A stretch of 42,115 nucleotides of DNA from Candidatus Methylobacter oryzae (GTDB lineage Bacteria; Pseudomonadota; Gammaproteobacteria; Methylococcales; Methylomonadaceae), in contig NZ_RYFG02000091.1 in NCBI RefSeq assembly GCF_003994235.2, positions 1 to 42,115 on the forward strand. The letters run 5' to 3'. Position 1 is the stretch's first letter; every line of letters starts with the position of its first letter. Made by a program: the position numbers and the translations under genes. Below, piece after piece: positions 15,423-24,892 of this stretch. The notes under the pieces are model-generated. The model saw nothing but the letters and a program-made list of their open reading frames with translations, was not told the origin of the DNA and made no database searches.

Positions 15423-17234
15423 CTAGCCCACTCTGGAAATCCCCAACTTCAACATCCTAGACCGCAACGTATTCGGGTTCATGCCCAATATCGCCGCCGC
15501 GCCCTTGGCGCCGGAAATCTGCCAGTTGGCCGCATCCAGTGTGCGCATTATGTGTTCGCGCTCCACCGCCTCCAACGTCCGCAAGCGCACTGGTTGAACG
15601 CCGGCCAGACCGAGAACCGACAACGGCGCAATCTCCAGCAGCGGCCCTTGGGACAAAATCACCGCCCGCTCGATCACGTTCTGCAATTCGCGGACGTTGC
15701 CGGGCCAGGCATACTGTCTTAACTGCTCCAAACCGGCGGCATCGATGTCGTCAAAACGTTTGCCGAATTTTTTCGCGTATTTGCTCAGGAAAAAACGCGC
15801 CAGTAGTGGAATATCGGCCGGCCGCTGCCGCAATGGAGGTATCTCGACAGGAAATACGTTCAGCCGGTAATACAGATCGGAACGGAAGCGCCCTGCCCCG
15901 ACTTCATCGGCCAAGTTACGGTTGGTCGCGGCAATGACCCGCACATCGACGCGGACGGTTTCGTTGCCGCCGACCCGTTCGAATTCCTGTTCCTGCAACA
16001 CCCGCAACAGTTTGGCTTGCGCCGATAACGACAGTTCGCCGAGTTCGTCCAGGAATAGGCTGCCGCCGTCGGCCAGTTCGAAGCGGCCTTTGCGCTGCTG
16101 GGTTGCGCCGGTGAACGCGCCTTTTTCATGACCGAACAATTCGCTTTCGATCAGTTCGGCGGGCAGCGCCGCGCAATTGACTTTGACCATGATGGCCGCG
16201 CTACGGTCGCTGAATTCGTGGATCGCACGCGCCAGCAATTCCTTGCCGGTGCCGGTCTCGCCGAGAAGCAGAACCGGCGTATCGGTGCGCGCGACCATCC
16301 GCACTTGCTCCATGACGGTCCGCATCGGCTTGGAAGCGCTGACAAAATCGTCGGGATTGTGATCGTCGTTGAGCACTTCCTGCAAATAGCCTTTTTCCTG
16401 TTGCAGCCGTTCCAGTTTTTGTTCGGCAACGCGGCGGTCGTTCACGTCCCGCAGGATGATGGTGTAGAGTTTTTGGCCGTCGGTTTCCAGCGGCGAAAAA
16501 GTGGCTTCGATAGGAAACTCCTCGCCGTCCGCGCGCCGGGCGCTCAGGCCTTCCGGCGCCCAGGCTTGGTTTTTTGCGGCGGCGTTATCGAAGTCGATAA
16601 ATTGCATGAACAGTTTGCTGCAATGCGGCGCGATAAAACGCTCGACCGGCTGGCCGAGCGCAAAGTCGGCCGCGCAACGGAAGATTCTGGCTGCCGCCGC
16701 ATTGAACAGCGTGATGCAATGTTGCTGATCGACGGTAACGATCGCGTCCATCGCCGAACCGAGGATAGAGGAAATCCGCTGCTCGCTTTCGCTCAGCGCC
16801 TGCATTGTCAGCCGTTGCTCGGTGCGGTCGCGCTGGGTTTCGACAATCGCGACGACCTCGCCCTGCCCGTTGCTGATCGTGCCGGCATCGATAACCAAAT
16901 ACAGCCTGCGCCCGTCCGGCATCAGGCACCAGTTTTCGGTATGGCAAATATCGGAGTAGACGTTAAATAAGCTGGCCTGTTCGTAAAGATCGGTCACGTT
17001 GCCTAAGGTGCTGTCGAGCAGCAAATCCGCAAGGCACGGGCGCTTTTCGGTGTAAAAGCCGCGCCAATGCTGATCGCTACCGATCATGTCCGCGGCTTTC
17101 AGGCCGGTCAATTGCTCGCAGGCTTTGTTCCAGAGTACGACTTGATGGTTGGCGTTCAACACGAAAGTCGATACCGGCATGTGTTGTAATAAATGCTCGG
17201 CGGGTAGGTTTGGAATTAGCGGGTTTACTTTCAT
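15423..17234 (-). CDS. PAS-containing sigma-54-dependent transcriptional activator
   Basis: This is a 603-residue enhancer-binding protein. Two PAS domains (about 15-130 and 150-265) precede a short coiled coil and a sigma-54 AAA+ domain with Walker A GETGTGKE (about 324), GAFTGA for sigma-54 contact, Walker B FLDELGEL and an R-finger region. A Fis-type helix-turn-helix closes the protein ([24 protein letters not shown], about 565-595). The lack of a receiver domain means it senses its ligand or redox signal directly through PAS. It is divergent from the diguanylate cyclase at 17516, a possible target, but no clear GG-N10-GC promoter was found in the intergenic region. A target elsewhere is equally likely. 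Confidence 0.9.
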   Translation of the reverse strand: MKVNPLIPNLPAEHLLQHMPVSTFVLNANHQVVLWNKACEQLTGLKAADMIGSDQHWRGFYTEKRPCLADLLLDSTLGNVTDLYEQASLFNVYSDICHTENWCLMPDGRRLYLVIDAGTISNGQGEVVAIVETQRDRTEQRLTMQALSESEQRISSILGSAMDAIVTVDQQHCITLFNAAAARIFRCAADFALGQPVERFIAPHCSKLFMQFIDFDNAAAKNQAWAPEGLSARRADGEEFPIEATFSPLETDGQKLYTIILRDVNDRRVAEQKLERLQQEKGYLQEVLNDDHNPDDFVSASKPMRTVMEQVRMVARTDTPVLLLGETGTGKELLARAIHEFSDRSAAIMVKVNCAALPAELIESELFGHEKGAFTGATQQRKGRFELADGGSLFLDELGELSLSAQAKLLRVLQEQEFERVGGNETVRVDVRVIAATNRNLADEVGAGRFRSDLYYRLNVFPVEIPPLRQRPADIPLLARFFLSKYAKKFGKRFDDIDAAGLEQLRQYAWPGNVRELQNVIERAVILSQGPLLEIAPLSVLGLAGVQPVRLRTLEAVEREHIMRTLDAANWQISGAKGAAAILGMNPNTLRSRMLKLGISRVG

Positions 17235-17304
17235 ATGGGATTCGCCGGAAGGTCTGTTGCGTCTAACGGGGACGCTAAGACAGGTATTTTACAGCAATGT
17301 GCGC

Positions 17305-17390
17305 CGGAAACACCGGTTCGAGCGATAACAAAAAAACAGTGTTTCCGACCAACAAGTCCACAAGACTGGAAACCGGCAATAAACCGGTTT
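17305..17390. promoter_or_regulatory. Inverted and palindromic repeats between divergent regulator and cyclase
   Basis: CGGAAACAC (17305-17313) and GTGTTTCCG (17339-17347) form a 9-bp inverted repeat. AAACCGG then occurs twice, the second inside a perfect palindrome AAACCGGTTT (17381-17390). The 281-base divergent region has no gene. The symmetric sites are candidates for binding by the adjacent Fis-type regulator; this is inference. Confidence 0.35.
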
Positions 17391-17515
17391 ACTATGCTGT
17401 GCAAAGAGAGGATGCCGGCATTCACTGCCTTCTTCACACAAAATTAAGGACAGCTTTTAATGAACGACAAGATTGTGTGCCTAGACGTTAGACGCTATCC
17501 GACTTCTAGGAGCCT

Positions 17516-19486
17516 ATGGTAACTAACAACATACACAAACTCGGCTTGCCGGTATTTTCCACCGGCGGCAAAGTTGTTTTCATTATCTCCCTGTTTGTGC
17601 TGATTTCAGTATTGCTGGGCGGAATGATCTTTTGGTACGGCAATATTTTCGACGGCGTTCGCTCTTATGTCAGGGGCGAAGGTTTGTGGGCTAAAGCGCA
17701 GAAAGATGCGGTCTTCTATTTGAGCAGTTATTCCTATAATCGTTCCGAAACCGACTACGCCGCTTATCAACAAGCGCTAAACGTGATCAGCGGCGATAAG
17801 AACGCCCGCTTGGCATTACTGCAATCCCCGCCAAATTACGAAGCCGCTAAAAAAGGCTTTCTACAGGGCCAAAATCACCCGGACGACGTCGATTCGATGA
17901 TAACGTTCTTTTTAACGTTCCAGCACGTCTCTTATATGCGCGATGCTATTTTTGTCTGGCAGTCCGCCGATCAAACCATCGACGAATTGAAGCAGTTAAG
18001 TGAGCAAATTCGGACTGAAATCCGCACTAACCCAAATCCTGGAAAAATAATTGAATTGAGAGAACGCTTACGGCATCTGAACAGTGATCTTTACCAGATG
18101 GAAATTCGTTTTTCGTTGATTCTGAGTGAAGGGGCGCGATGGGTTAAACAGACAACATGGCGCATTACTGTTCTGGCGCTGGTTTTATTTATCGGCATAG
18201 GGTTATGGGTCAGCCGTCAGATCATCAACAGCATCACTAAAGCCGAGCGTGAGCTTATTATCAGCGAGTCGCGGTTTCGCAGGCTCAAGGAGTCGAATAC
18301 GATCGGCATTATTTCCTGGCGGATAGACGGCACTATCGAGGAAGCGAACGATCTTTTCTTAACCATGCTCGGCTATAACCGCTCGGATTTCTTGGCCGGC
18401 GTCGTCAATTGGCGGGATATTACGCCGGTTGAATTTCAATCCAAGGATCAACAAGCCATTGATGAGCTTTTGACGCACGGCCGATGCGAACCTTATGAAA
18501 AAGCCTTGATACATAAACAAGGGCATTCGGTACCGGTCTATATCGGCGCGGCGATGCAGGAAGGCAGCCGGGAACAAGGCATTGCCTATGTGATGGACCT
18601 GAGTGAACGCAAAAAAGCGGAACAACAATTGAAATTGGCGGCAACGGTTTTTGCCGGCACCAGTGACGGAATTTTGGTAACGGATGCGTCGGCGCGCATC
18701 GTTTCGGTTAATCAAGCGCTGTGTAAGATAACCGGATACGATGAAAGCGAGTTTTTGGGCCAAACTCCGTCTATCTTACAATCGGGCTATACCAGCGACG
18801 AAGAATATAAACGCATGTGGGAATCGCTGTATGCCACCGGCCAATGGCAGGGAGATGTTATCGACCGCATGAAAAACGGCGGCTTAATACCGATGAGGAT
18901 CAGCATTAACCAGGTAAGAAACGCCGATAACCAGCTCACGCATTATATCGCCATTCTGTCCGACATCTCGGAGCGCAAAGCGGAAGAAGAGCATCTGCGC
19001 CATATCGCTCATCATGATCCGTTGACCGGGCTGGCTAACCGGGTGCTATTCAATGACAGGCTTGAACAGGCCATTAAGTCGGCGACGCGCAATAAGACTC
19101 AGTTTGCCGTACTGTTTCTGGATTTAGACAAATTCAAACCGGTTAATGATCTTTTCGGGCATAAGATCGGCGATAAATTATTGCAGGCAGTGGCCGACAG
19201 GATGGTTCGCAACACCCGTAAAACCGATACGGTCGCGCGATTGGGCGGGGACGAATTCGTCATTCTGCTGGAAAACGTTAGCAACCGAAAAATGGTTAAA
19301 AAACTGCTTAACCATATTACCGATGCAGTATGCAGGATTTACCCCATTGATCATTACGCTATCGAGATTGGCGTTAGCGCCGGAATCAGCATTTACCCGG
19401 ATCATGGAAGCGATGCTAAAACGCTGTTGCATCATGCGGATATACAAATGTACGAAAGGAAGGAAGCCAAGGGATCGCTCCCTTAA
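17516..19486 (+). CDS. Membrane diguanylate cyclase with PAS domains (GGDEF)
   Basis: This is a 656-residue protein. TM1 (about 19-41) and TM2 (about 216-236) enclose a mostly helical periplasmic sensor (about 42-215) of the double-helical type. Two PAS domains follow (about 250-370 and 375-490), then a GGDEF domain (about 500-655) with LTGLANR, FLDLDKFKPVND and an intact GGDEF at about residue 576. The preceding RKTD (RxxD) is a product-inhibition I-site. It should synthesise c-di-GMP under periplasmic and PAS control. No EAL domain is present. The last residues (YERKEAKGSLP) are shorter than the usual MYRAKEQGRN ending. An AGGAG ribosome site precedes the ATG. Confidence 0.92.
   Translation: MVTNNIHKLGLPVFSTGGKVVFIISLFVLISVLLGGMIFWYGNIFDGVRSYVRGEGLWAKAQKDAVFYLSSYSYNRSETDYAAYQQALNVISGDKNARLALLQSPPNYEAAKKGFLQGQNHPDDVDSMITFFLTFQHVSYMRDAIFVWQSADQTIDELKQLSEQIRTEIRTNPNPGKIIELRERLRHLNSDLYQMEIRFSLILSEGARWVKQTTWRITVLALVLFIGIGLWVSRQIINSITKAERELIISESRFRRLKESNTIGIISWRIDGTIEEANDLFLTMLGYNRSDFLAGVVNWRDITPVEFQSKDQQAIDELLTHGRCEPYEKALIHKQGHSVPVYIGAAMQEGSREQGIAYVMDLSERKKAEQQLKLAATVFAGTSDGILVTDASARIVSVNQALCKITGYDESEFLGQTPSILQSGYTSDEEYKRMWESLYATGQWQGDVIDRMKNGGLIPMRISINQVRNADNQLTHYIAILSDISERKAEEEHLRHIAHHDPLTGLANRVLFNDRLEQAIKSATRNKTQFAVLFLDLDKFKPVNDLFGHKIGDKLLQAVADRMVRNTRKTDTVARLGGDEFVILLENVSNRKMVKKLLNHITDAVCRIYPIDHYAIEIGVSAGISIYPDHGSDAKTLLHHADIQMYERKEAKGSLP
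19469..19484. terminator. Small hairpin at the cyclase/kinase convergence
   Basis: AAGGGA-TCGC-TCCCTT followed by AAAATT overlaps the last codons of the cyclase, which is separated from the convergent kinase stop by only 2 bases. The stem is short (6 bp) and there is no T tract on the plus strand, so terminator activity is uncertain. Confidence 0.3.
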
Positions 19487-19488
19487 AA

Positions 19489-21510
19489 TTATAAAATGTC
19501 AGTATCATCCAATAATTTAGTGATCGCCTCGAAATCAAATTGATTGACCCGGCCTGCCAATACTTCAGCTAACGATTCATCAATTGTTTTAATCCGTTCG
19601 ATCACCGCCAGACTTTGCTCTATATCCAAACTGACCGCAGCTTGCTGTAATTCAGACAACAGCGCTTCGGGAAGCTGCTTTAAATGCTGTCCATTAAGCT
19701 CTTGCTCAGTAGCGGTTTTCTGACCGGCAAGTTCATCGTAGACAAAGCGCACGCCTAAATGCTTGGTCATGCAAGCGAAAATCTCGGCATCGCGATAGGG
19801 TTTGCCGACAATATCCTCGACGCCTGCATCTATGAACTCTTGCCGTTGCTCGGTAAAAACCGACGCGGTCACGGCAACGATTTTCACTTTATCGCCGCCG
19901 GGCAATGCGCGAATTTTTTGCGTAGCGGTTATGCCGTCCATAATCGGCATGCGTCTATCCATCCAAATAAGATGCGGCTGGCAGTGTATAAATTGTTTTA
20001 TGCCTTGCTGGCCATTGACGGCTTCAAATACTTCGAAGCCAACGGATTCCATTAATTTTCTGAGCAGCAACCGGTTTTCCAATTGATCTTCAACAATCAA
20101 AATACGATAGTTGGGCTGCCCCGGCGCCAAGCCGAGAATTTGCTTACCGTCGAGGACCAGTTTATCGATAATCTCCGATTGATTGACCGCGGTAACCGGC
20201 AGCTTCAACGTAAAAGACGAGCCCTTATTCAATTCACTGGTCACAGTCACTTGGCCGCCCATTAGTTCCGCGTATTGCTTGGTAATGCGCAGGCCTAAAC
20301 CGCTGCCTTGCTGATCGGATTCCCTGCCGACTTGGACAAAGGTATCGAAAACAAACGGCAAATCATGTTCTGAGATGCCGATCCCGGTGTCTTTAATCTC
20401 GAACAGTAACAAGCATTTTTGTATTTCAGGCAGGTCCTCGGCCGTTAAACGCATGACCACTTGACCTTTTTGCGTGTATTTAATGGCGTTGCCGACCAAA
20501 TTCAGCAAAATTTGCCGTAATTTTGGCTCATCGCTGCTAACAAAACGCGGAAAATCGGATGCTTGATCCAATAGCAATTCCAATCCTTTCGCTTCGGCTC
20601 GTTCGTGCATCATGTCGATGATGCTAAGAACCAGCGCGCCAAGATCAAAATTACCGTTTTCAATGACCACTCGCCCGGCTTCGATTTTCGCCATATCCAA
20701 CACGTCGTTAATCAGTTCCAGCAGATGTTTACCGCTGTTATTGATGATATTCAACGTCTCGCGTTGCGACGGACTGAGATCGCCGTCTCTTTGCATTAAT
20801 TGCGAAAAACCCAACACCGCATTCATCGGTGTCCGTAATTCATGGCTCATGTTGGCCAAGAATATACTTTTGGCCCGATTCGCCGCTTCCGCCTCATTTT
20901 TTGCTGCGACCAGTTCCCGCTCGGTTTGCTTACGAATAATAATTTCTTGCTGTAACAGGCTATTAATATGCTGTAAGCGGGTATGCCCGAGAATTTCGTT
21001 TTTTAATACCAGCGCCGCATAGTTAAAAAATAACGGCAATTGGCTATGCAGGTCGCGCATTGCCACGTGCAGGCTTTCCATTTTAAATACGCCGATTACG
21101 GTCGAACCGACTTTGAGCGGGTAAATCCAGGTATAGGCATGGGTAAACGCCGGCGTCAGCATCCGGGTATCGCTAAAATCATGCTCAAATTCGCTGGCCT
21201 CTCCTGTTGCAAAAGCATCGCTGACGCGCTGATCGTCGACTCGATGCAAATGATGCTTTTCGCCATAGACATCGGCAGAAAAAATATCGGCATCGATTTT
21301 GTAATACAGGACCAGGTTCGCTCCGCCGATAACATCGACGATCGAACGCAGCATATTGTCGATCACATTGTTCAGGCCGGAAGCTTCACCCATTTTTCTC
21401 ATCAACTGCATAACCAGTTGTTGATTGGATTTATCCAAAGCGAGCTTGGTTGCGCGTTGTTTGAGTTTCTCCCACTCGGCAACGGAAATGGTCATTTGCT
21501 GATCAGGCAT
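19489..21510 (-). CDS. GAF-type hybrid histidine kinase of the corrinoid operon
   Basis: This is a 673-residue soluble kinase. A GAF-like sensor occupies about 30-175 (LVLYYKIDADIFSADVYG, then YPLKVGSTVIGVFKME). A coiled coil leads to HisKA with His223 (MSHELRTPMN), HATPase with NLVGNAIKYT and GSGLGL, and a receiver with Asp518 (MDRRMP). A helical C-terminal extension (from about 610) has no phosphorylatable Hpt His. No membrane segment is seen, so the signal is cytosolic. The start overlaps the DUF1638 gene by 8 bases, so this kinase is translated with the corrinoid protein, MtaA-like and DUF1638 genes. That context suggests it monitors, or is modulated by, corrinoid or methyl-transfer status. 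The final output is not encoded beside it; the receiver is attached. Confidence 0.88.
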   Translation of the reverse strand: MPDQQMTISVAEWEKLKQRATKLALDKSNQQLVMQLMRKMGEASGLNNVIDNMLRSIVDVIGGANLVLYYKIDADIFSADVYGEKHHLHRVDDQRVSDAFATGEASEFEHDFSDTRMLTPAFTHAYTWIYPLKVGSTVIGVFKMESLHVAMRDLHSQLPLFFNYAALVLKNEILGHTRLQHINSLLQQEIIIRKQTERELVAAKNEAEAANRAKSIFLANMSHELRTPMNAVLGFSQLMQRDGDLSPSQRETLNIINNSGKHLLELINDVLDMAKIEAGRVVIENGNFDLGALVLSIIDMMHERAEAKGLELLLDQASDFPRFVSSDEPKLRQILLNLVGNAIKYTQKGQVVMRLTAEDLPEIQKCLLLFEIKDTGIGISEHDLPFVFDTFVQVGRESDQQGSGLGLRITKQYAELMGGQVTVTSELNKGSSFTLKLPVTAVNQSEIIDKLVLDGKQILGLAPGQPNYRILIVEDQLENRLLLRKLMESVGFEVFEAVNGQQGIKQFIHCQPHLIWMDRRMPIMDGITATQKIRALPGGDKVKIVAVTASVFTEQRQEFIDAGVEDIVGKPYRDAEIFACMTKHLGVRFVYDELAGQKTATEQELNGQHLKQLPEALLSELQQAAVSLDIEQSLAVIERIKTIDESLAEVLAGRVNQFDFEAITKLLDDTDIL

Positions 21511-22096
21511 GCACGGTATCCAATTTACGGCTGATGGCGGTTTGCAAGACGTTTTCGAGATGGTCCAAGTTTACATCGCGCCATTGCACGGGCAGTTCCA
21601 GCATAGCGCCGATGCGTGCGGCTTCTTCGCTATAATCGTCGGATAGCGGCGTGCGCAGGCATAACAGATAACGGTGCTGGTCATGAAAAATGTCGCGAAT
21701 AACGTTAATATTCGAGCCGAAGGTTTTAGCAATCGCATCATCCCAACCACGAACCCAATCATTCAATAAGAAGTACGCGCCGTTAGCCAGCTCGCGATTA
21801 AACTCTTCCGCGCCCAGCAGCATTTCAATGCAGTTTTGTCCCAACGTCCGCAAGGTACGAGCCTGATCCAGCATATTATCCATCATCGGATGGCAGGCCC
21901 CGTAAAAGACAACGGTTTGTTCGCCTGCATGTCGAGATAAACCTTCATGCAGCGCGTAGGCCAAGCGATCGAAGTCAATATGCAACGATGGCGGTAAAAA
22001 ATCCGTCGTTAACGGCCAGTTATTTTTTGCAATTAAAAAACTCACTTCTTTTTGCAAAATGCCGCAGCCGACCAGGCTTAGTGTTGATGATGACAT
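21503..22096 (-). CDS. DUF1638 family protein
   Basis: This 197-residue protein has the features of DUF1638: LVGCGILQKEV (Cys11), LHIDFDRLAYALHEGL, VVFYGACHPMMD (Cys68, His69), CIEMLLGAEEFN (Cys89) and AYFLLNDWVRGWDDAI. The spaced Cys/His residues suggest a metal site. The family has no proven biochemical role but occurs repeatedly in gene clusters with corrinoid proteins and MtaA/UroD-type methyltransferases. It lies 15 bases after the MtaA-like gene and overlaps the kinase gene by 8 bases. A function in corrinoid handling or methyl transfer is inference. Confidence 0.8.
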   Translation of the reverse strand: MSSSTLSLVGCGILQKEVSFLIAKNNWPLTTDFLPPSLHIDFDRLAYALHEGLSRHAGEQTVVFYGACHPMMDNMLDQARTLRTLGQNCIEMLLGAEEFNRELANGAYFLLNDWVRGWDDAIAKTFGSNINVIRDIFHDQHRYLLCLRTPLSDDYSEEAARIGAMLELPVQWRDVNLDHLENVLQTAISRKLDTVHA

Positions 22097-22111
22097 TGTT
22101 TTTACGATTAA

Positions 22112-23140
22112 TTAAAACCGCCCATATTCATAAACAGCATCCAGCATCGCCCTGATGTTGCGTTCGGGGATTTTGTACGGCATCAGAATAGTGCCGAAAA
22201 GAAATTTACCGCCGGCCATACCGGCCGTCAACATGCGTTTTACTTCCTGTTTAACTTCTTCTTCCGACCAGTCGATCAGCTTAATATCGTTGATAACGCC
22301 GCAGGTTAGGCCTCGACCGTTGATAATCCGCTTGCCTGCGCCAATATCATCCAACGGGCTTAAATAATAAGTTTCTATGCCGATTTCAGAAATAACGGTT
22401 TCAATCACCTGATTAAAACGGGCTCCGCCGCAGTAATAAACGATACCTTGCAGCCCTGCGCTTAAGTCTTGTTTCATCCACGGTATCGCATTTTTAATAA
22501 TGTACGGGAAAGGCACAAAATCGGTGGAACCGAACGGATTGGCGTAAACAATCACATCGGCGCCCAATTCTCTCAACGCGGCAATATGGCGCCGGCAAAA
22601 TAACGAACATTTCGTCAATAACTCATCGCGTACTTCAGGCGGTCCCATGAACAATAATTCGAACCATTTGTCCATGCCCATCAACAATGCCGGCAACGCC
22701 ATGCCGGCAGTGACATAACCGCAGATCGGATAACGCCCGCCGACTTCCCGCTTCAAGATTTGCAGGCACTTTAATTCTTCGGCAAAAACAGGGTGATGAA
22801 TAAAATCGTCCGGAATCTCCAGGTTGTGGATATCGTCATAGGATTGAATCACAAAATGTTCAACATTCGGCGGCCCGTCGGGCGAGAACAAAATCTTTTT
22901 ACAACCTAACAGTTCCGCTTCCTTGCCGACGTAAAACAAACTCCAGACATTGTCGTAACCGTATTTTTCGCGCATTTTCAACTGCCCTTCGGCAACATAT
23001 TCACCGCGCTGATAATATTCGTATAAAGATTTTAAACCCAGCTCGTTAACGCCTTGATCCAATAAATTGCAAAATACCGGAATGCGATCCGACTTTTCGC
23101 CGTTTATTGCAGCAACCAACCTATCCATTCCAGTAATCAT
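22112..23140 (-). CDS. MtaA/uroporphyrinogen-decarboxylase-family methyltransferase-like protein
   Basis: This 342-residue TIM-barrel protein of the UroD family is of the branch used for methyl transfer, not haem synthesis. MDRLVAAINGEKSDRIPVF and IPERNIRAMLDAV are family landmarks. In MtaA/CmuA-type enzymes a zinc site is made by His-x-Cys and a later Cys. Here the first motif reads Y235-Y-C237-G and the later GC is G316-T317. Two of the three zinc ligands are therefore replaced, so thiol activation by the classical site is doubtful. It overlaps the corrinoid-protein gene by 4 bases (ATGA), implying physical partnership. Possible roles are methyl transfer with another acceptor, or a non-catalytic corrinoid sensor. 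Confidence 0.85.
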   Translation of the reverse strand: MITGMDRLVAAINGEKSDRIPVFCNLLDQGVNELGLKSLYEYYQRGEYVAEGQLKMREKYGYDNVWSLFYVGKEAELLGCKKILFSPDGPPNVEHFVIQSYDDIHNLEIPDDFIHHPVFAEELKCLQILKREVGGRYPICGYVTAGMALPALLMGMDKWFELLFMGPPEVRDELLTKCSLFCRRHIAALRELGADVIVYANPFGSTDFVPFPYIIKNAIPWMKQDLSAGLQGIVYYCGGARFNQVIETVISEIGIETYYLSPLDDIGAGKRIINGRGLTCGVINDIKLIDWSEEEVKQEVKRMLTAGMAGGKFLFGTILMPYKIPERNIRAMLDAVYEYGRF

Positions 23141-23805
23141 TTACGCATCCCCACAATTAAATCCTTAATAACTTTTCCTGCCGAAACACCATCGCTCGCC
23201 CATGCGTCGGCCTGGACAATTTTATAAAGCTCAGTATCCCAAGTATAAGGCGCACCGCCGACGACGATTTTAATACGGTCTTCCAAGCCGCGTTCCTTCA
23301 ATAATTGCCGTACCGCCAGACAGCCGTGTTCGCTACGCGCGGTATGCACCATCATCGAGGAAATCGCGATGATGCTTGCGTCATGCTCCAATGCCGCATC
23401 GACAAAACGCTCCGCACTGACATTAACGCCTAAATCGACCACATCAATCATCAACGAACGCAGACAACCGCTGACAATGCGCTTGCCCAGCGTATGCATA
23501 TCGCCATGCGAGGTGCCGATAACGATACGACCAATGGTTTCGGGACTTGATTGAAACAGCGCCACCATTTCATCGGTGACTTGGGACGCGATTTGCGACG
23601 CCATGAAGTGTTGGGCGAGATTGGCGTCGAAATCTTCGCTGATCGCTTTAATCATCAGTTCCATGGCCGGAATGACCACCTTGAAAACAATATCCTCGGG
23701 CGTAAGCCCCTGGGCCATGGCTTCGTGAATGACTTCAAAGGCTTTATCACGATCCGTATCAAAAACGGCTTCGTTATAGGCCGCGATAACATTTTTCAAT
23801 ATCAT
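23137..23805 (-). CDS. Cobalamin (corrinoid)-binding methyl carrier protein, MtaC/MtbC-like
   Basis: This is a 222-residue protein with a helical N-terminal cap (about 1-90, ISEDFDANLAQHFMASQIASQ) and a B12-binding Rossmann domain (about 92-222). The lower-ligand motif D-x-H-x-x-G is D102-M-H104-T-L-G107. The SxM motif (ISSMMV) and GG (VVGGAPYTWD) complete the base-off/His-on signature of methionine synthase and MtaC-type carriers. It should hold a corrinoid that cycles between methyl-Co(III) and Co(I). No substrate-specific MT1 enzyme (MtaB, MtgB, MttB) is encoded here. The gene lies 54 bases after the HD-GYP gene and starts the coupled four-gene unit. Its ribosome site is weak. Confidence 0.9.
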   Translation of the reverse strand: MILKNVIAAYNEAVFDTDRDKAFEVIHEAMAQGLTPEDIVFKVVIPAMELMIKAISEDFDANLAQHFMASQIASQVTDEMVALFQSSPETIGRIVIGTSHGDMHTLGKRIVSGCLRSLMIDVVDLGVNVSAERFVDAALEHDASIIAISSMMVHTARSEHGCLAVRQLLKERGLEDRIKIVVGGAPYTWDTELYKIVQADAWASDGVSAGKVIKDLIVGMRK

Positions 23806-23859
23806 AGATTTTTTAGCTAAGGTGAGTCGTTTTGTCGGAGCGGTTTTAAATAATCATGT

Positions 23860-24885
23860 TCAGGGCAACAGATTGTAACTCTGTTCAAGAAAAAGACTCT
23901 GGCAAGCATCCACTACCTCGGGATTGTACATGATGCCTTTGTTACGCGTAATTTCATCCAACGCCGCCTCGACCCCGAGCCCGGCACGGTAAGGGCGATG
24001 CAAGACCATGGCTTCGACGACGTCGGCTACTGCGACAATCTGGGCCTCAAGCAGGATTTCACCGTCTTTTCGTCCATGCGGATAACCCGAACCATCAAGC
24101 CGCTCATGGTGCTGCAATACGATTTGCGCAATCGGCCAAGGGAAATTGATGGATTTGAGTATTTCATAGCCGGTTACCGGATGCTCCTTGATCAGGCCGA
24201 ATTCCAACTGGCTGAGGCGCCCCGGCTTGCTGAGTATTTCAGCCGGAATCCGGATCTTGCCAATATCATGCATCATGCCGGCCAAGTTAAGTCCTTCGAT
24301 TTGCTCGGCCGGTAGCTGTAACTCCCTGGCCATTGCCGTAGCCAAATCGGCGACGCGGCGCTGATGGCCGGCCGTATAAGGATCGCGCATCTCAACCGTG
24401 GCGGCAATTGCGGTGACGAAATCCAACAGGCTCGCCCGCAGCATTTTTTCGCTTTCCCTAAGCTCGCTGGTACGCGCTTCGACCTGTTCCTCCAGATGGT
24501 TACGCAAACGGTCGACTTCCAGGTGAGTACGAACCCTGGCCAGCAACTCTTCACGCTGAAAAGGCTTGGTGACAAAATCCACGGCACCCAGTTCAAAACC
24601 TCGCACTTTCTCCTCGATATCCAATACCGCGCTGACAAAAATGACCGGCACGTCGTGGGTTTTAGGATGTTTTTTGAGCTGCCGGCAGACTTCAAAACCG
24701 TCCATCTCAGGCATACGGATGTCCAGCAGAGCCAATTCCGGCGGATTGTTGAAGGCGGAATGTAAAGCCAGTTCCCCGTTAATCGCGGAGCGCACTTCAT
24801 AACCTTCTTCCATCAGAATGTCCGACAACAATTTGAGAGAAGCCGGAGTATCGTCGACGGCTAGAATTTTGCCTTTGTCTGTCAT
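23860..24885 (-). CDS. Response regulator with HD-GYP c-di-GMP phosphodiesterase output
   Basis: This is a 341-residue protein with a receiver (1-120; DDTP acidic pair, LLDIRMPEMDG, KPFQRE), a coiled linker and an HD-GYP domain with YTAGHQRRVADLA, HDIGKIRIP and HHERLDGSGYPHG. All metal ligands and GYP are visible. The start MTDKGKILAVDD at 24885 is chosen because upstream in-frame codons overlap the kinase gene and encode no conserved residues; the ATG lies 7 bases after the kinase stop. By position it is the output of the PhnD-like / hybrid kinase pair, and it precedes the corrinoid operon by 54 bases. Confidence 0.9.
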   Translation of the reverse strand: MTDKGKILAVDDTPASLKLLSDILMEEGYEVRSAINGELALHSAFNNPPELALLDIRMPEMDGFEVCRQLKKHPKTHDVPVIFVSAVLDIEEKVRGFELGAVDFVTKPFQREELLARVRTHLEVDRLRNHLEEQVEARTSELRESEKMLRASLLDFVTAIAATVEMRDPYTAGHQRRVADLATAMARELQLPAEQIEGLNLAGMMHDIGKIRIPAEILSKPGRLSQLEFGLIKEHPVTGYEILKSINFPWPIAQIVLQHHERLDGSGYPHGRKDGEILLEAQIVAVADVVEAMVLHRPYRAGLGVEAALDEITRNKGIMYNPEVVDACQSLFLEQSYNLLP

Positions 24886-24892
24886 TAGGTTC

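Noticed and set aside
22112-23140. True uroporphyrinogen decarboxylase (hemE)
   Set aside because: The coupled corrinoid and DUF1638 genes and the MtaA-like sequence features place it in the methyltransferase branch, and no haem genes are near.
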